64,000 bases of DNA, from the NCBI GenBank assembly GCA_002352225.1, contig DEIA01000081.1:17654-81653 (forward strand), in the 5' to 3' direction. The notes beneath the pieces were generated by a model. The model saw only the letters and a list, made by a program, of their open reading frames with translations, did not search any database and was not told the origin of the DNA. This stretch comes from Flammeovirgaceae bacterium UBA2786 (GTDB lineage Bacteria; Bacteroidota; Bacteroidia; Cytophagales; Cyclobacteriaceae). Both the position numbers and the translations under genes were made by a program. Positions within the stretch are counted from its first letter, which is position 1. Each line of letters opens with the position of its first letter. Below, piece by piece: positions 16,774 to 26,055 of this stretch.

Positions 16774-18024
16774 ATGGAAAAAATTGGTGTAATCGGGTTA
16801 GGCTATGTAGGGTTGCCCCTGGCTGTTGAATTTGGAAAAATTATAGATGTAGTTGGCTTTGATATCAATAAGGAACGAATCGAAGAACTAAAAAACGGAC
16901 TTGACCGCACACTCGAAGTAGATAAACAAGAACTGTTATCTGCCGGTAAACTTTCGTATTCCAGTAATCCGGAAGCCTTAAAGTCAGTTAATCATTTTAT
17001 TGTAACTGTACCCACCCCGGTAGACGAATTTAAAACTCCGGATCTTACTCCCTTAAAGAAGGCTAGCGAAACTGTGGGTAAAGTTTTAAAGAAGGGCGAT
17101 ATCGTAATTTACGAATCTACAGTTTATCCGGGTTGTACAGAAGAAGATTGTGTTCCGGTGTTGGAAAAGTTTAGCGGATTGAAATTCAATGTTGATTTTT
17201 ATTGTGGGTATTCCCCCGAGCGAATTAACCCAGGAGATAAGCAACACCGGCTGCCAACCATTAAAAAAGTAACCAGTGGCAGTACACCAGAAATTGCGGA
17301 AAGAGTTGATCAGCTTTATAAGCGGATTATAAAAGCAGGTACACATAAGGCATCAACCATAAAAGTGGCCGAAGCTGCAAAAGTAATTGAGAACTCTCAA
17401 CGCGATATTAACATTGCTTTTGTAAACGAGCTTTCGCTGATCTTCGAAAAGATGGGAATTGATACACATGAAGTGCTGGAAGCGGCTGGTACAAAATGGA
17501 ACTTTCTTCCCTACAAGCCAGGTCTTGTAGGCGGCCATTGTATTGGTGTTGATCCTTATTATCTCACGTATAAAGCCGATAGCCTGGGGTATCATCCGCA
17601 GGTAATTTTAGCAGGCCGCAGAATAAACGATAACATGGGCATTCACATCGCCAACCGGGTTATTAAACTAATGACTCAAAACGACTTGCCGGTAAACAAA
17701 GCGAAGGTGTTGGTGTTGGGAATAACATTCAAAGAAAATTGCCCCGATATTCGCAATAGCCGGGCGATAGACGTAATTCGTGAGTTGCAAAGTTTTGGTG
17801 CCGATGTTGAAGTCTATGACCCCCATGCAGACGCACAAGAAGTTAAGCATGAGTACAAACTGAGTCTGGTAACAGAACTGAACAAACCATATTCAGCTAT
17901 TGTTTTAGCAGTAAGTCATACAGAATTTAAAAATCTGAATTGGTCGGTAATCCGAAATGCAAAAACCATTGTGTACGATGTAAAAGGCTTTCTGGAGAAA
18001 TCAACGGTTACAGCCCGCCTCTAA
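16774..18024 (+). CDS. Nucleotide-sugar dehydrogenase (TviB/WbpO-like)
   Basis: This enzyme oxidises C6 of a UDP-hexose or UDP-N-acetylhexosamine to the uronic acid with two NAD+. The N-terminal Rossmann motif is GVIGLGYVGLPLAVEFGK. The catalytic cysteine lies in KPGLVGGHCIGVDPYYL (about residue 260). The C-terminal UDP-binding part has LGITFKENCPDIRNSRAIDV. The 416-residue length and the GLDRTLEVD segment near residue 46 favour the VipA/TviB UDP-GlcNAc dehydrogenase branch over Ugd. Flanking epimerases on both sides are consistent with making UDP-uronic acids for surface polysaccharide. Confidence 0.9.
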   Translation: MEKIGVIGLGYVGLPLAVEFGKIIDVVGFDINKERIEELKNGLDRTLEVDKQELLSAGKLSYSSNPEALKSVNHFIVTVPTPVDEFKTPDLTPLKKASETVGKVLKKGDIVIYESTVYPGCTEEDCVPVLEKFSGLKFNVDFYCGYSPERINPGDKQHRLPTIKKVTSGSTPEIAERVDQLYKRIIKAGTHKASTIKVAEAAKVIENSQRDINIAFVNELSLIFEKMGIDTHEVLEAAGTKWNFLPYKPGLVGGHCIGVDPYYLTYKADSLGYHPQVILAGRRINDNMGIHIANRVIKLMTQNDLPVNKAKVLVLGITFKENCPDIRNSRAIDVIRELQSFGADVEVYDPHADAQEVKHEYKLSLVTELNKPYSAIVLAVSHTEFKNLNWSVIRNAKTIVYDVKGFLEKSTVTARL

Positions 18025-18030
18025 ATATAA

Positions 18031-19062
18031 GTGCAAGTGAAAAATAAAAAGCGTGTTTTGGTTACCGGTGGAGCCGGCTACATAGGCTCTCATACTGTAA
18101 TAGAGTTACTTAATGCAGGGTATGAAGTAACCGCTATCGATACACTGGAGCGAAGCGAGATCAGAATAGTGGAAGGAGTTAAATCCATTACCGGAATGGA
18201 TTTTGACTTCCAAAAAATAGATTGTCTGGATGAGGCAGCCATGGAACAACTATTCTCTTCTAATCAATTTGATTCTGTTATACACTTTGCAGCATACAAA
18301 TCGGTTAATGAATCGGTTGAAAAACCGCTACTGTATTATAAAAACAATATAGGTTCATTAATGGTGTTGCTTGAGGTAATGAAGCGCTATCAGGTTCACG
18401 ATCTTATTTTCTCCTCCTCTTGTACCGTTTACGGGCAGCCCGACCAAATTCCGGTTGATGAATCTGCACCTTTTAAGAGAGCAGAATCTCCATACGGAGC
18501 TACCAAGCAATTGTGCGAGCGCATTCTCGAAGACATGGCTACAGAAGGTATTCGTGTGGTTTCGCTTCGCTATTTTAATCCCATTGGGGCGCATCCAAGC
18601 GGTATAATAGGTGAATTGCCAATTGGTGTACCTAACAATCTGGTACCGTATGTTACACAAACGGCTGCTGGTGTACGGGCACAACTTACCGTGTTTGGTA
18701 ATGATTACAATACTCCTGATGGTTCATGCCTTCGCGATTTTATTCACGTATGCGATGTGGCATCGGCACATGTTAAAGCAATTCAATTTTTAGAAGCAAA
18801 GTCTTCTGATAAAATTTTTGAAACTTTTAATCTTGGAACCGGTGTGGGTGTTTCTGTGCTGGAATTGGTTAAAAAATTTATTGAAGTTACGGGTGTAACA
18901 CTCCAATATAAAATTGGCCCGAGAAGACCCGGAGATGTGGAGAAGGTGTATGCAAATCCCCAAAAAATTTCAACAGCTTTCGGTTGGAACGCCCGGTATG
19001 ATCTGGGGCAGTCGCTTGCACATGCGTGGCAATGGGAAAAGCGAATTCGGGGAATTCAATAG
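18031..19062 (+). CDS. galE: UDP-glucose 4-epimerase
   Basis: GalE interconverts UDP-glucose and UDP-galactose (some members also the N-acetyl forms) through a tightly bound NAD+. It shows the Rossmann motif GGAGYIGSHTVIELL, catalytic YGATKQLCERILED (YxxxK) and the typical FSSSCTVYG strand. RYFNPIGAHPSG and LRDFIHVCDVASAHV are further GalE hallmarks. At 343 residues it is full length. Two neighbouring GTG codons (18031 and 18037) could start it. It lies 6 nt after the dehydrogenase and belongs to the same run. Confidence 0.93.
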   Translation: MQVKNKKRVLVTGGAGYIGSHTVIELLNAGYEVTAIDTLERSEIRIVEGVKSITGMDFDFQKIDCLDEAAMEQLFSSNQFDSVIHFAAYKSVNESVEKPLLYYKNNIGSLMVLLEVMKRYQVHDLIFSSSCTVYGQPDQIPVDESAPFKRAESPYGATKQLCERILEDMATEGIRVVSLRYFNPIGAHPSGIIGELPIGVPNNLVPYVTQTAAGVRAQLTVFGNDYNTPDGSCLRDFIHVCDVASAHVKAIQFLEAKSSDKIFETFNLGTGVGVSVLELVKKFIEVTGVTLQYKIGPRRPGDVEKVYANPQKISTAFGWNARYDLGQSLAHAWQWEKRIRGIQ

Positions 19063-19114
19063 GGTAGTAAAATCGATTTCACTTTGCCTATCTTAGGTTA
19101 ATATTTAAAAACAT

Positions 19115-19993
19115 ATGAAAGGAATAATTTTAGCAGGAGGCTCCGGAACACGGTTATACCCGCTTACCAAATCAGTATCTAAACAAATTTTGCCGATTTA
19201 CGATAAGCCCATGATCTATTATCCCTTATCGGTGCTGTTGTTGGCCAACATACGCGAAATCCTGATTATTTCTACACCGCATGATTTACCGCTTTTTAAA
19301 AGTTTGTTAGGCGATGGTCAACATCTTGGTGTAAAGTTCGAGTACAGAGAACAGCCCTCGCCCGATGGACTGGCCCAGGCCTTTTTAATTGGTGAAACAT
19401 TCTTAAACGGAGATTCAGCGTGCCTTGTGCTGGGCGATAATATCTTTTATGGATATAATTTTTCGAAATTATTGGTAGAAGCAAGTCAGATTCAAAAAGG
19501 CGCAACCGTTTTTGGTTATTATGTAAACGACCCGGAGCGATACGGGGTAGCTGAATTTGATGAGGAAGGCAATGTTCTTTCTATAGAAGAGAAACCCAAA
19601 GAACCGAAATCAAACTATGCGGTAACCGGCTTGTATTTTTACGACAATACAGTTGTAGAAAAAGCTAAAAGAGTAAAACCATCATCGCGTGGTGAGTTGG
19701 AAATTACAGATCTGAACAAGTTGTATCTGGAAGAAAAAACGCTAACGGTAAAATTGTTGGGAAGAGGAATGGCCTGGCTTGATACAGGCACCCACCAATC
19801 TATGCTGCAGGCGTCAAACTTTATTGAATCTATAGAAGAACGACAAGGATTGAAAGTAGCTTGTTTGGAAGAAATTGCTTTCCGAAAAGGATACATCACA
19901 AAAGAACAAGTAGCTGAGTTAGCCAAACCCCTTCTAAAAAATCAATACGGACAATACCTGATGAAAGTTATTAACGAAAAGTTTATCCGATAA
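19115..19993 (+). CDS. rfbA: Glucose-1-phosphate thymidylyltransferase
   Basis: RfbA makes dTDP-glucose from glucose 1-phosphate and dTTP. The N-terminal signature [16 protein letters not shown] carries the nucleotide-binding loop. LGDNIFYG holds the metal-binding Asp, and [17 protein letters not shown] and [14 protein letters not shown] are strongly conserved in the family. Length 292 is standard. It begins the rfbA-rfbC-rfbB block, whose genes are joined by 0-1 nt gaps, providing activated 4-keto-6-deoxyhexose. Confidence 0.96.
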   Translation: MKGIILAGGSGTRLYPLTKSVSKQILPIYDKPMIYYPLSVLLLANIREILIISTPHDLPLFKSLLGDGQHLGVKFEYREQPSPDGLAQAFLIGETFLNGDSACLVLGDNIFYGYNFSKLLVEASQIQKGATVFGYYVNDPERYGVAEFDEEGNVLSIEEKPKEPKSNYAVTGLYFYDNTVVEKAKRVKPSSRGELEITDLNKLYLEEKTLTVKLLGRGMAWLDTGTHQSMLQASNFIESIEERQGLKVACLEEIAFRKGYITKEQVAELAKPLLKNQYGQYLMKVINEKFIR

Positions 19994-20542
19994 GTGAATA
20001 TCACAAGAACAGAGTTTAATGGATTGGTACTATTGTCGCCCAAAGTACTGGGCGACAATCGCGGGTATTTTATGGAATCGTTCAGCAAAAAAACATTGAA
20101 AGAAGCAGGATTTGATTTCAATTTCGTACAGGATAATCAATCAAGATCGGGCCGGGGCGTGGCACGCGGTTTACATTTTCAGAACGCCCCGTATGCGCAA
20201 ACCAAATTAGTACGCGTACTATCGGGCCGGATACTTGATGTGGTGGTGGACCTTAGAAAAAGCGAGCCAACTTTTGGAAAGCAGTTTTCAATTGAATTGT
20301 CGGCAGAAAATAAAATGCAAATACTCGTACCAAGGGGTTTTGCTCATGGATTTATTGTTTTAGGTGATCAGGCGGAGATATTATATAAATGCGATGAGTA
20401 CTACATGCCCCAGGCAGAGGGTGGAATTTTATTTACAGATCCTGCGCTGGATATCCCGTTGCCGGGTTTGTCTCAACAACTAGTGCTATCAGAAAAAGAC
20501 AAAAAGTACCCTCTTCTAAAAGAAGCAAAATTTAATTTTTAA
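19994..20542 (+). CDS. rfbC: dTDP-4-dehydrorhamnose 3,5-epimerase
   Basis: RfbC epimerises dTDP-4-keto-6-deoxyglucose at C3 and C5. The cupin-fold protein shows GYFMESFSKKTL, VQDNQSRSGRGVARGLHFQ with the catalytic His, and VPRGFAHGFIVL. The start is a GTG directly after the rfbA stop codon, indicating translational coupling. The 182-residue length is typical. Its presence implies that L-configured sugars such as rhamnose are made, although the reductase RfbD is not in this window. Confidence 0.95.
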   Translation: MNITRTEFNGLVLLSPKVLGDNRGYFMESFSKKTLKEAGFDFNFVQDNQSRSGRGVARGLHFQNAPYAQTKLVRVLSGRILDVVVDLRKSEPTFGKQFSIELSAENKMQILVPRGFAHGFIVLGDQAEILYKCDEYYMPQAEGGILFTDPALDIPLPGLSQQLVLSEKDKKYPLLKEAKFNF

Positions 20543-20543
20543 C

Positions 20544-21557
20544 ATGAAAACAATTTTAGTAACCGGTGGTGTTGGATTTATTGGCTCCAATTTTATTATT
20601 CATTTTCTGGAAAATAATCCATCGGTGCGTTTGGTTAACCTCGATCTGCTAACCTATGCGGGCAATCCCCATAATGTGAAAGAAGTTGAGAAACATGAAC
20701 GCTATGTTTTTGTAAAGGGAGATATCTGCGACAGAAACCTTGTCGACTCTTTGTTTACTCAGTACGAAATTTCAGGAGTAATTCACTTTGCTGCTGAATC
20801 GCATGTGGATAATTCTATTTCCGGCCCCGAAGCGTTTATCCGCACAAATATTAATGGAACCTTTACTCTGCTTGATGTGGCCCGCAAACATTGGCTCAAC
20901 GCTCCATTTGAAGTTAAGCCCGGTAGCGAAGGCAAACGATTTTTACATATCAGTACAGATGAAGTATATGGTACGCTTGGAAAAGAAGGCTTATTTACAG
21001 AAACCACAGCCTATGCACCCAATAGCCCATACTCAGCTTCTAAAGCAAGCAGCGATTTACTGGTGCGAAGCTATCATCATACCTATGGCTTAAATGTGGT
21101 TACTACCAATTGTTCCAATAACTATGGGCCTAAGCAACACAAAGAGAAATTAATTCCTACCATAATCCGCAAAGCGTTGAGCGGCCAACCCATTCCAATT
21201 TATGGAGATGGCATGAATGTGCGCGATTGGCTGTATGTATTAGATCATGCCAAGGGAATAGAGTTGGCATTCAAAAAAGGAAGATCTGGCGAAACCTACA
21301 ACATTGGTGGCCGGAATGAACGCACCAACTTGCAAATTGTAGATACCATTTGCTCTTTATTGGATAAGGAGAAACCAAGTGCATCCGGGAAGTCATACAA
21401 AGATCAAATTACTTTTGTGAAAGATCGGGCCGGCCATGATAAACGCTATGCCATAGACGCCACTAAAATCGAAACAGAGTTAGGGTGGAAAGCTGAAGAA
21501 AATTTCGAAACCGGAATTGTTAAAACGGTTCAATGGTATCTGCAAAACCAGAATTAG
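20544..21557 (+). CDS. rfbB: dTDP-glucose 4,6-dehydratase
   Basis: RfbB converts dTDP-glucose into dTDP-4-keto-6-deoxyglucose using bound NAD+. It has the Rossmann motif GGVGFIGSNFIIHFL, the substrate strand FAAESHVDNSISGP and the active-site block HISTDEVYGTLG. The YxxxK pair is in YSASKASSDLLVRSYHHTYG, and NYGPKQHKEKLIPTII is specific to this family. The length of 337 is normal. It follows rfbC by 1 nt. Confidence 0.95.
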   Translation: MKTILVTGGVGFIGSNFIIHFLENNPSVRLVNLDLLTYAGNPHNVKEVEKHERYVFVKGDICDRNLVDSLFTQYEISGVIHFAAESHVDNSISGPEAFIRTNINGTFTLLDVARKHWLNAPFEVKPGSEGKRFLHISTDEVYGTLGKEGLFTETTAYAPNSPYSASKASSDLLVRSYHHTYGLNVVTTNCSNNYGPKQHKEKLIPTIIRKALSGQPIPIYGDGMNVRDWLYVLDHAKGIELAFKKGRSGETYNIGGRNERTNLQIVDTICSLLDKEKPSASGKSYKDQITFVKDRAGHDKRYAIDATKIETELGWKAEENFETGIVKTVQWYLQNQN

Positions 21558-21610
21558 GAACAGTTACTTTGTTAGAGGGTTGAGGGATAAATTAATAGAA
21601 AGAAAACACC

Positions 21611-22669
21611 GTGCTTACTCTTCTTTTCTATACCGCAATATCTTTTTTAGTAGCCTTTCTTTTTTTTCCTGTATTTATTAAAGTACTAAGTCAGTGGAAA
21701 CTCTTTGATTCCTCTGGGGGCCATAAAATTCATTCGGGGTTTACTCCTTCTATGGGCGGCCTTGCAATTTTATTAGGCGCAATGGTTTCGCTTATTCTCA
21801 GTTTATCGTTTCGGGATTGGGTAACCTTGCGGTATTTTTTTATTTCGTTGGCGCTAATGTTTATTATTGGTATGCGCGATGACATTTTGGCCCTTTCGCC
21901 TAAGCAAAAGTTATATAGCCAGTTTTTACCTGTGCTGGTATTGGTATTTTTGGATCGCACCTTTCTTACATCCACATATGGATTGTTAGGGTTTCACCCG
22001 TTTCCTGAATGGGCTGGTATGGCAATAACAATTTTTGTAATAGTTATTCTTACTAATGCCTATAATTTGATTGATGGGCTGGATGGATTGGCCGGAACGA
22101 TAGGCTTGATTATTCTCCTCTCTTTTGGCTCCTGGTTTTTTCTGATTGGTGAAACCTCCATAAGTTATATTGCTTATTGTTTTGCAGGAGCATTGGTTGC
22201 CTTTCTGTATTTTAACTGGCAACCCTCGCGCATTTTTATGGGCGATACCGGTGCCCTTACTATTGGTTTATTGATCTCGTACCTGTCAATAAAATTTATT
22301 CATACAAGTTACTACTTACCTGCAGAGATCCCTTACCGGTTTCCGGCACCCGTTGCCACAGCTATTTGTGTATTGATAATTCCAGTGTTTGATACGTTGC
22401 GGGTAATTATTTTACGACTCAGAAAATTTCAATCACCCTTTAAGGCCGATCGCAACCACCTTCACCACCAGTTTATTAATCTGGGCTTCTCCCATCAAAA
22501 ATCCGTGCTTTCTATTGCTGTAATTAATTTACTATTTCTGGCCTTAGCATTACTTTTACGCCATCAGAGCAATTGGCTAATTTTAACAATTGTACTGACA
22601 GTCTGTTTAGGAATCAATTTTTTATTAAAATTCGCGCAAGCCAGAGTGGCCCATGGAAGAAAAGATTAA
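21611..22669 (+). CDS. WecA/TagO-like polyprenyl-phosphate sugar-1-phosphate transferase
   Basis: This MraY-family enzyme transfers a sugar 1-phosphate (commonly GlcNAc-1-P) from UDP to undecaprenyl phosphate, the first lipid-linked step of many surface polysaccharides. It has about ten membrane helices. The cytoplasmic loops hold HSGFTPSMGGLAIL, the acidic pair GMRDDIL, NAYNLIDGLDGLAGTIG, FMGDTGALTIG and the HHQFINLG segment, all diagnostic. The 352-residue protein starts at a GTG (21611). Its last 17 nt overlap the beginning of pheS, so translation of the two is linked. Confidence 0.9.
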   Translation: MLTLLFYTAISFLVAFLFFPVFIKVLSQWKLFDSSGGHKIHSGFTPSMGGLAILLGAMVSLILSLSFRDWVTLRYFFISLALMFIIGMRDDILALSPKQKLYSQFLPVLVLVFLDRTFLTSTYGLLGFHPFPEWAGMAITIFVIVILTNAYNLIDGLDGLAGTIGLIILLSFGSWFFLIGETSISYIAYCFAGALVAFLYFNWQPSRIFMGDTGALTIGLLISYLSIKFIHTSYYLPAEIPYRFPAPVATAICVLIIPVFDTLRVIILRLRKFQSPFKADRNHLHHQFINLGFSHQKSVLSIAVINLLFLALALLLRHQSNWLILTIVLTVCLGINFLLKFAQARVAHGRKD

Positions 22670-23675
22670 ATCGATAGAAGCTAAAATCAATGCTTTTGCA
22701 ATTCAAAGCCGCGAAAGTCTGGAACAATTTCGTCTCCAGTTCATTAGCAAAAAAGGAGAGGTAACAGCATTATTTGATGAGTTGAAGTCAGCAACAGCAG
22801 AGCAAAAGAAGTGGCTGGGTAAAGCATTGAACGAATTGAAAAAACTTTCTGAAGAAAAATTCAGACACGGGCAGGAGCAGCTCGAAAGTACATTGGTAAG
22901 TAAAACATTTGATGGCGACCTTACATTGCCCGTTATTCCGAATAAATCGGGTAGCCAGCATCCATTGTCTTTAACGCGATATAGAATTATTGAAATTTTT
23001 GAGCGACTGGGATTTAATGTTGAAGACGGCCCGGAGATAGAAGATGACTGGCATAATTTCACTGCTCTGAATTTTCCGGAAAATCATCCTGCCCGCGAAA
23101 TGCAGGATACATTTTTTGTAGAAAAAAATCCGGATGTATTACTAAGAACCCACACCTCTAATGTGCAAATCCGGTTAATGAAAAATAATAAGCCGCCTTT
23201 TCGCGCTATTATGCCAGGCCGGGTTTATCGCAACGAGGCTATTTCGGCCCGTGCTCATTGCTTCTTTCATCAGGTAGAAGGATTGTATGTAGATACGAAT
23301 GTAGGCTTTGCAGATTTAAAGCAGACTCTCTATCACTTTGCCAAAGAGATGTTCGGTAAAGAAACAAAAATAAGATTGCGGCCATCCTTTTTTCCATTTA
23401 CAGAACCTAGTGCAGAAATTGATATTTCGTGTTTGATTTGCCATGGCAAAGGGTGTAATGTATGCAAGTATTCTGGCTGGGTAGAAATAGCCGGCTCTGG
23501 AATGGTGCATCCTAATGTGCTGCGAAATTGCGGTATCGATCCGGAAGTTTATACCGGTTTTGCATTTGGTATGGGCATTGAGCGCATTACCATGTTGCGT
23601 TACAGTATAAATGATTTGCGTTTATTTTCTGAAAACGATATCCGGTTTTTAAAGCAGTTTAAACCTGTAATGTAA
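22653..23675 (+). CDS. pheS: Phenylalanyl-tRNA synthetase alpha subunit
   Basis: PheS carries the class II aminoacylation site of the (alpha-beta)2 Phe-tRNA synthetase. The N-terminal 90 residues form the tRNA-binding coiled coil (for example FISKKGEVTALFDEL). The catalytic core has GPEIEDDWHNFTALNFPENHPA, class II motif 2 GRVYRNEAISARAHCFFHQV and motif 3 FGMGIERITMLRY. A ligand-like cluster CLICHGKGCNVCKYSGW around residue 260 is a common Bacteroidota variation. Being embedded between a polysaccharide transferase (17-nt overlap) and a sugar aminotransferase is unusual. pheT is not in view. Confidence 0.96.
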   Translation: MEEKIKSIEAKINAFAIQSRESLEQFRLQFISKKGEVTALFDELKSATAEQKKWLGKALNELKKLSEEKFRHGQEQLESTLVSKTFDGDLTLPVIPNKSGSQHPLSLTRYRIIEIFERLGFNVEDGPEIEDDWHNFTALNFPENHPAREMQDTFFVEKNPDVLLRTHTSNVQIRLMKNNKPPFRAIMPGRVYRNEAISARAHCFFHQVEGLYVDTNVGFADLKQTLYHFAKEMFGKETKIRLRPSFFPFTEPSAEIDISCLICHGKGCNVCKYSGWVEIAGSGMVHPNVLRNCGIDPEVYTGFAFGMGIERITMLRYSINDLRLFSENDIRFLKQFKPVM

Positions 23676-23683
23676 GCGCTGCC

Positions 23684-24790
23684 ATGCAAGTTCTGTTTAA
23701 TGATCTTGCTGCTCAATATCACGCCATTCGCACCGAAGTTGACGGTGCCCTTAAACAAGTTTTACATAGTGGTTGGTATGTGGGTGGTGAGCAGGTGCAC
23801 ACCTTTGAAGCAGAGTTTGCCAAACAATGTGGTGTTGCACACGCAGTTGGATTAGGTAACGCTACAGATGGTTTATTTCTGGCGTTGCAGGCACTAAACA
23901 TTCAACCGGGCGATGAAGTGATTACTCCTGCCTGGAGTTGGATTTCATCGGCCGAAGTAATTACACGCTGTGGCGCGCGCGTTGTGTTTGCCGATGTAGA
24001 ACCAGATACTTTCAACGTTTCTGCGAAAGCAATTGAGCAAAAGATAACGCCTAAAACAAAAGCCATAATTGCAGTGCACCTGTATGGTAAGATGGCTGCA
24101 ATCAAAGCCATAAAAGAGTTGTGCGATGCGCATAAACTCAGCCTCATAGAAGATTGTTCGCAGGCACACTTTGCAGAATCATCTGCAGGTAAGGTGGGGA
24201 CGGTGGGCGATTGCGGAGTATTTAGTTTTTACCCCACCAAAAATTTAGGTGCATTTGGCGATGCAGGCTGCCTGATTACGAATAACGAAGCACTTGCTTT
24301 AAAAATAAGAAGGCTGGCCAACCACGGTGGACTAACAAAAGATGAGCACCTTTTTGTAGGTACAAACAGCAGACTGGATTCGCTTCAGGCTGCAATTCTT
24401 AAGGTTAAGCTAAACTATGTTTCTTCGTGGACAGCAACACGTAAAGAATTTGCAACTACTTATTTTAACCTTCTTAAAAATGTATCGGAGGTTACAATGC
24501 CACACTTCGATGAGCCTGCGGCACATGTATTTCATCTCTTTGTTATCCGGGCCCAAAAAAGAGAAGAACTCCGCGCGTTTTTAAGTCAACAGGGTATTCA
24601 AACATTAATTCATTATCCAACAGCACTTCCGTTTGAACCAGCCTACGCGTATTTAAATTATACCAAGGACGATTTTCCGGTTGCAGCCCAACTTCAGCAG
24701 GAAGTAGTATCGTTACCGCTACACCCATTTCTTTCGCAAGAGCAAATTGAATACGTTTGTCGGGCAGTAATTTCATTTTATGGAGATTAA
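23684..24790 (+). CDS. DegT/DnrJ/EryC1/StrS-family sugar aminotransferase
   Basis: This PLP-dependent enzyme transaminates keto-sugars, for example dTDP-4-keto-6-deoxyhexoses, to amino sugars. The PLP lysine is Lys186 in SFYPTKNLGAFGDAG. GNATDGLFLAL and the LIEDCSQAH segment complete the cofactor site. NHGGLTKDEHLFVGTNSRLD is the typical C-terminal substrate lobe. It has 368 residues, and it overlaps the next gene by 11 nt. The rfbAB genes upstream make a plausible substrate, but that link is inference from proximity. Confidence 0.88.
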   Translation: MQVLFNDLAAQYHAIRTEVDGALKQVLHSGWYVGGEQVHTFEAEFAKQCGVAHAVGLGNATDGLFLALQALNIQPGDEVITPAWSWISSAEVITRCGARVVFADVEPDTFNVSAKAIEQKITPKTKAIIAVHLYGKMAAIKAIKELCDAHKLSLIEDCSQAHFAESSAGKVGTVGDCGVFSFYPTKNLGAFGDAGCLITNNEALALKIRRLANHGGLTKDEHLFVGTNSRLDSLQAAILKVKLNYVSSWTATRKEFATTYFNLLKNVSEVTMPHFDEPAAHVFHLFVIRAQKREELRAFLSQQGIQTLIHYPTALPFEPAYAYLNYTKDDFPVAAQLQQEVVSLPLHPFLSQEQIEYVCRAVISFYGD

Positions 24791-25628
24791 AACCGTTTCG
24801 GTTGCAGGTGCCGGTACTATGGGCCTGGGAATAACGATTTCTTGCGCATTGGCTGGATACCACACGAAATTGTTTGATGTAAACAAGCAGGCTTGTGAAC
24901 GGGCTGTTTCATTAGTTGAAAAAACGTTGAATCAACTTTTGGAGAAAGGAAAGATAGCACCAGATACTTCTGCGCAAGCAAAAAAAAATATTTCAATATC
25001 AACAGACCCAGAGCAACTGAAAGCTGATTTGGTTGTTGAAGCAATAGCTGAGAACCTTACTATAAAGCAAGATATATTCAGGCAAGTGGAAATGCTTAAT
25101 ACCAGTAAAACTATTCTGGCTACCAACACCTCATCTTTATCGGTTAGTAAAATTGCTTCTGCCTTAACCAATCCAACGCGTTGTGCCGGTTTGCATTTTT
25201 TTAATCCGGCTCACATTATGAAGTTGGTAGAAGTAGTAGCCGGTGCGCAAACCGAACCAGTGGTATTGGCTACTTTAAAAGCATTTGCTAAATCCATTGG
25301 AAAAGTAAGTGTTGATGCGAAAGATTCTCCCGGTTTTATCGTTAATCGTGTAGCGCGGCATTTTTACGTAGAATCATTGCTGGCGGTAGAAACGGGTGCG
25401 GCTTCTTTTGAGGGCATTGATTCGCTTATGCGCGCTTCGGGTTTTAAAATGGGTCCATTCGAACTGATGGACCTGATTGGTATTGATGTGAACTACGCGG
25501 TAACCCAATCGGTGTATGAGGGGTTCAATAATGCTTCAAAGTTTAAACCAAGCCCGGTGCAGAAATCTAAAATTGACAATGGCGAGTTGGGTCGTAAAAG
25601 TGGAAAGGGATTTTATGCGTATTCTTAA
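24780..25628 (+). CDS. 3-hydroxybutyryl-CoA / 3-hydroxyacyl-CoA dehydrogenase
   Basis: This NAD(P)-dependent enzyme interconverts 3-hydroxyacyl-CoA and acetoacetyl-CoA-type ketones. The NAD motif is GAGTMGLGITISCALAGYHT. The catalytic His lies in GLHFFNPAHIMKLVEVV with the partner Glu, and DSPGFIVNRVARHFYVESL opens the C-terminal dimerisation domain. At 282 residues it is a single-function Hbd/PaaH type without a fused hydratase. Its ATG is buried in the aminotransferase stop region and its own end overlaps the following lipoprotein gene by 14 nt. Confidence 0.92.
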   Translation: MEIKTVSVAGAGTMGLGITISCALAGYHTKLFDVNKQACERAVSLVEKTLNQLLEKGKIAPDTSAQAKKNISISTDPEQLKADLVVEAIAENLTIKQDIFRQVEMLNTSKTILATNTSSLSVSKIASALTNPTRCAGLHFFNPAHIMKLVEVVAGAQTEPVVLATLKAFAKSIGKVSVDAKDSPGFIVNRVARHFYVESLLAVETGAASFEGIDSLMRASGFKMGPFELMDLIGIDVNYAVTQSVYEGFNNASKFKPSPVQKSKIDNGELGRKSGKGFYAYS

Positions 25629-26055
25629 AAACAGTATTTGGTTAGGCTTGTTTTTGATTTCTGGCTGTGGTCGCGAATTGATGGATGACTTTATTCCCAT
25701 TACAGCTTTTCCGGATATTGTACTTAACCTTTCGTTGCCATCACAAAACAGTTTGCAGGTAGATGGCGGTTATCTGCAATTAAGTTCGGGGGGTGTGCGC
25801 GGCATAATTGTGTACCGGGTTAGTTCTTCAACCTACATGGCGTATGAGCGCACTTGCTCCTTCAGACCTAATGAAGCATGCGCAACAGTAGATGTTCATT
25901 CTTCAGGATTGTTTATGATCGATACCTGTTGTGGGTCTACCTTTAGTTTTACCGATGGAAGCCCAACGGGTAGCCCTGCGTGGAGGCCGCTCAACCGTTA
26001 CCGTACGCAGGTATCTGGCGTTACACTTACTATAACGGATGAGATTATCAACTAA
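25615..26055 (+). CDS. Rieske-fold-like lipoprotein with altered cluster ligands
   Basis: The ATG at 25615 gives MRILKNSIWLGLFLISGC, a lipoprotein signal with Cys at the lipobox, so the 146-residue protein should be membrane-anchored. The middle resembles a Rieske iron-sulfur domain: CSFRPNEACATVDVH occupies the place of the first Cys-X-His box. TCCGSTFSFTDGSPTGSPAW with RPLNRY mimics the second box plus the Gly-Pro-Ala/Pro-Leu-Tyr tail of true Rieske proteins. The usual Cys-X-His and Cys-X2-His ligands are not all present, so binding of a 2Fe-2S cluster is doubtful. Similar Cys-rich Rieske-like lipoproteins occur in Bacteroidota. Earlier in-frame starts lie inside the upstream dehydrogenase gene. 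Confidence 0.65.
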   Translation: MRILKNSIWLGLFLISGCGRELMDDFIPITAFPDIVLNLSLPSQNSLQVDGGYLQLSSGGVRGIIVYRVSSSTYMAYERTCSFRPNEACATVDVHSSGLFMIDTCCGSTFSFTDGSPTGSPAWRPLNRYRTQVSGVTLTITDEIIN

